Of a DNA stretch of 64,000 nucleotides, positions 62,316 through 64,000 are shown in pieces (the stretch's first letter is position 1; the number at the start of each line of letters is the position of its first letter). Source of the DNA: Botryococcus braunii (lineage: Eukaryota > Chlorophyta > Trebouxiophyceae); the NCBI GenBank assembly GCA_002005505.1, contig KV908615.1, positions 103,634-167,633 of the forward strand, written 5' to 3'. A program made the position numbers and the translations under genes. The notes under the pieces are model-generated. The model was not told the DNA's origin and made no database searches. It saw only the letters and a list, made by a program, of their open reading frames with translations.

Positions 62316-63194
62316 TCAAGCATTTCTGCTTGCGGCGTCACCTGCAGTGATGGCACGACGGCAGCGTCACTTCGTAGCCTGTGGGAAAAACCGTCCACGC
62401 TACAACGTTTCCAGGAACAGCACACAGCACTCTCCAACAGTAGAGGTTGGTCAAGGATACCAACATGCTTCGGACAAGTCTTACAAATGATCTTAACTGC
62501 TCTCACTCTTGCTAAAGACCACGTAACACTACGCCTTGCCTGATAGCAGAGTTCAGCACCAAAGAGGCCTTGCGATGTCTACTTTACGTCACTAGAATAC
62601 AATAATAGTTCATCAGTAACTCAGCAAGGTCTCTTTGTGATGTTTGTACAGTGAAACTATCTTACCGCCACAACGGTGGACGTCAACATAAGTCTCAATG
62701 AGGTCAAACATTCAGTGCGCTCTCGTCATGCACTCTCATCAATGCACACAGCAGTAATATCTAACTGGTCTGAATGTTTGAGCACAATCATATCTGGAAC
62801 GGCTTTGAGAATCCTAAACACACCTGCAGTGATGGCACGACGGCAGCGTCACTTCGTAGCCTGTGGGAAAAACCGTCCACGCTACAACGTTTCCAGGAAC
62901 AGCACACAGCACTCTCCAACAGTAGAGGTTGGTCAAGGATACCAACATGCTTCGGACAAGTACCGAGCCGTTCCTGGGCTGCCCAGGGATGGCTCGGACT
63001 GCAGGGATCCTAAAGTACTACCATACGTAATGTCTATTGAGAACGCATATCGTACAAGTCACGTGTTATGTCATTGAGGTACGAGTATGATCTATACCGT
63101 TCATAAAGGGCTATAACGGCTATAGTTTACACTGCTGTTGATGGCATGTGACAGGGGATGTCACTAAGTACAGTATTGACCAATTCATTCAACA
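62316..63194 (-). repeat. Copia C 5' LTR
   Basis: 879 bp, reads as identical to 55959-56837. R2 is at 62342-62479 and R1 at 62824-62961. The target duplication AATAC follows at 63195-63199. Confidence 0.94.
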
Positions 63195-63199
63195 AATAC

Positions 63200-63927
63200 T
63201 GTTATAATAGTGACAGAACATTTTGGTGCCTTTCCCTCAGAAGAGTAATAGTGGCCAGATCATCGTCAATTACCAGAGAGAGCAGTTAGTAGAATGAGTA
63301 ATCAGTGGCAGAACCCAGGAGTTCTGCCAGAACCAATCTAGACCAATTGCACGTTAATAAGAAAGGATTAGATAATCGGACACGGTTTGCTCGAAAGGCT
63401 ATATGCTCCTGGCTCGAAGGATTGAGGCACTTGATTGGGACATCAAAAGCACTTCGGGTGTTTGCTACTTTACTGTTGCCAGTCAAGTCTCTTCACTCAC
63501 AGACGACACTGCTTGTTTCTCTACGCACAACAAGAGTGTCGCCGGGCTTAACACCCTCGTGCCGGGACATGCAGGTAAACTGCTGTCAAGACATCATATG
63601 AACATGAACAATGGTTTAGGAAGGGTCTAGATAAGGTACAATAGAAAGGTGTAATTGCTTAGCTCATCGGACATTGGTAATGCAGACTATCAGTAACGTT
63701 GTTGATAGGATAGTTCGAGTTGCCGAGTGACGAGAGAGAGCAATAAACATTGTAACACTTGATTGGGACATCAAAAGCACTTCGGGTGTTTGCTACTTTA
63801 CTGTTGCCAGTCAAGTCTCTTCACTCACAGACGACACTGCTTGTTTCTCTACGCACAACAAGAGTGTCGCCGGGCTTAACACCCTCGTGCCGGGACATGC
63901 AGGGAACATTACGCCCAGAATTGTACA
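63200..63927 (+). repeat. Copia B4 5' LTR, long form with internal direct repeat
   Basis: 728 bp from TGTTATAATAGTG to GAATTGTACA. R1 at 63429-63574 is followed by GTAAACTG and R2 at 63757-63902 by GGAACATT; each is 146 bp, and the spacer is 182 bp. A TATA-like GGCTATATG lies about 25 bp before R1. Confidence 0.9.
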
Positions 63928-63945
63928 GGTTATGGGCCCACCAAA
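63928..63945 (+). other. Copia B4 primer-binding site (initiator tRNA-Met anticodon arm)
   Basis: GGTTATGGGCCCACCAAA directly after the LTR, the same site as in B2 and B3 with one base changed near its end. Confidence 0.82.
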
Positions 63946-63985
63946 CTCTTGAGCTGGGCAACTGAAAGCATGTTCCGAGCCTACG

Positions 63986-64000
63986 ATGGGACGAACGAAG
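63986..64000 (+). CDS. ORF0 of copia B4, first codons only
   Basis: ATGGGACGAACGAAG encodes MGRTK, identical to the start of ORF0 in copia B3, with the same preceding leader (GAGCCTACG). The rest lies outside the window. Confidence 0.65.

Larger units (their letters stand above)
55959..63194 (-). mobile_element. Copia C: intact Ty1/copia element, TSD AATAC
   Basis: A 7,236-bp element with two 879-bp LTRs that read as identical, flanked by AATAC at 55954-55958 and 63195-63199. It has a half-tRNA-type primer site, a roughly 290-bp leader without ORF0, and one uninterrupted 1,716-codon gag-pol. It is a candidate active element. Copia C2 at 37491-39323 belongs to the same family. Confidence 0.96.
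63200..64000 (+). mobile_element. Copia B4: start of a copia B element, cut by the window end
   Basis: 5' LTR, primer site, leader and the first five codons of ORF0 in plus orientation. It begins directly after the AATAC target duplication of copia C. Confidence 0.9.

Overview
This window is eukaryotic and consists almost entirely of LTR retrotransposons nested inside one another. No host protein gene, rRNA or tRNA gene could be recognised, and nothing bacterial is present. Plant-type telomere motifs (CCCTAAA) inside CA repeats, several chromodomain-bearing Ty3/gypsy elements (chromoviruses) and many Ty1/copia elements point to a streptophyte with a large, repeat-rich genome, either a charophycean alga or a land plant. 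The species is not determined.

Layout. 1-1503: unassigned DNA, a GA microsatellite, then CA microsatellites with telomere-like motifs. 1567-2967: relic of a transposase helix-turn-helix region and a small element bounded by inverted repeats. About 3339-21120: degenerate minus-strand Ty1/copia element 'copia A', split by 'gypsy a' (4630-11590, minus, TSD ATAGA) and 'gypsy b' (12603-18380, plus, TSD AAAAT). 21121-33697: 'gypsy c' (minus), whose right LTR holds 'gypsy d' (27148-33535, plus, TSD ATAAC). 33698-35265: 5' end of copia B1 (minus), inserted in 'gypsy E' (35266-37490, minus), itself inserted in copia C2 (37491-39323, plus). 39324-40683: the only long stretch after position 3565 without visible transposon sequence. 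40684-42232: 5' part of copia B2 (plus). Its gag is broken by copia B5 (42233-55849, minus), which contains the intact copia B3 (44382-51702, plus, TSD GCATC). 55850-55958: fragment of a gypsy-a-type LTR holding the intact copia C (55959-63194, minus, TSD AATAC). 63200-64000: start of copia B4 (plus).

How the parts work together. Each autonomous element encodes gag (capsid and zinc knuckle), aspartic protease, integrase, reverse transcriptase and RNase H, in copia order (integrase before RT) or gypsy order (RT/RNase H before integrase, then a chromodomain). Gypsy elements share a tRNA 3'-end-type primer site, TGGTATCGGCGA. The copia B and C families instead carry GGTTATGGGCCCAC, complementary to the anticodon arm of initiator tRNA-Met, which suggests priming by a half-tRNA as in Drosophila copia.

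Most unusual features. (1) A conserved, unrecognised ORF of about 170 codons ('ORF0') lies between the primer site and gag in copia B elements. (2) The copia B, B5 and C LTRs contain a direct repeat of about 140 bp (R1-spacer-R2) whose borders look like splice sites. (3) Gypsy c has flanks from two different host elements. (4) Gypsy a has LTRs that read as identical around a pol with several stop codons. All alignments were made by eye; no database search was run.
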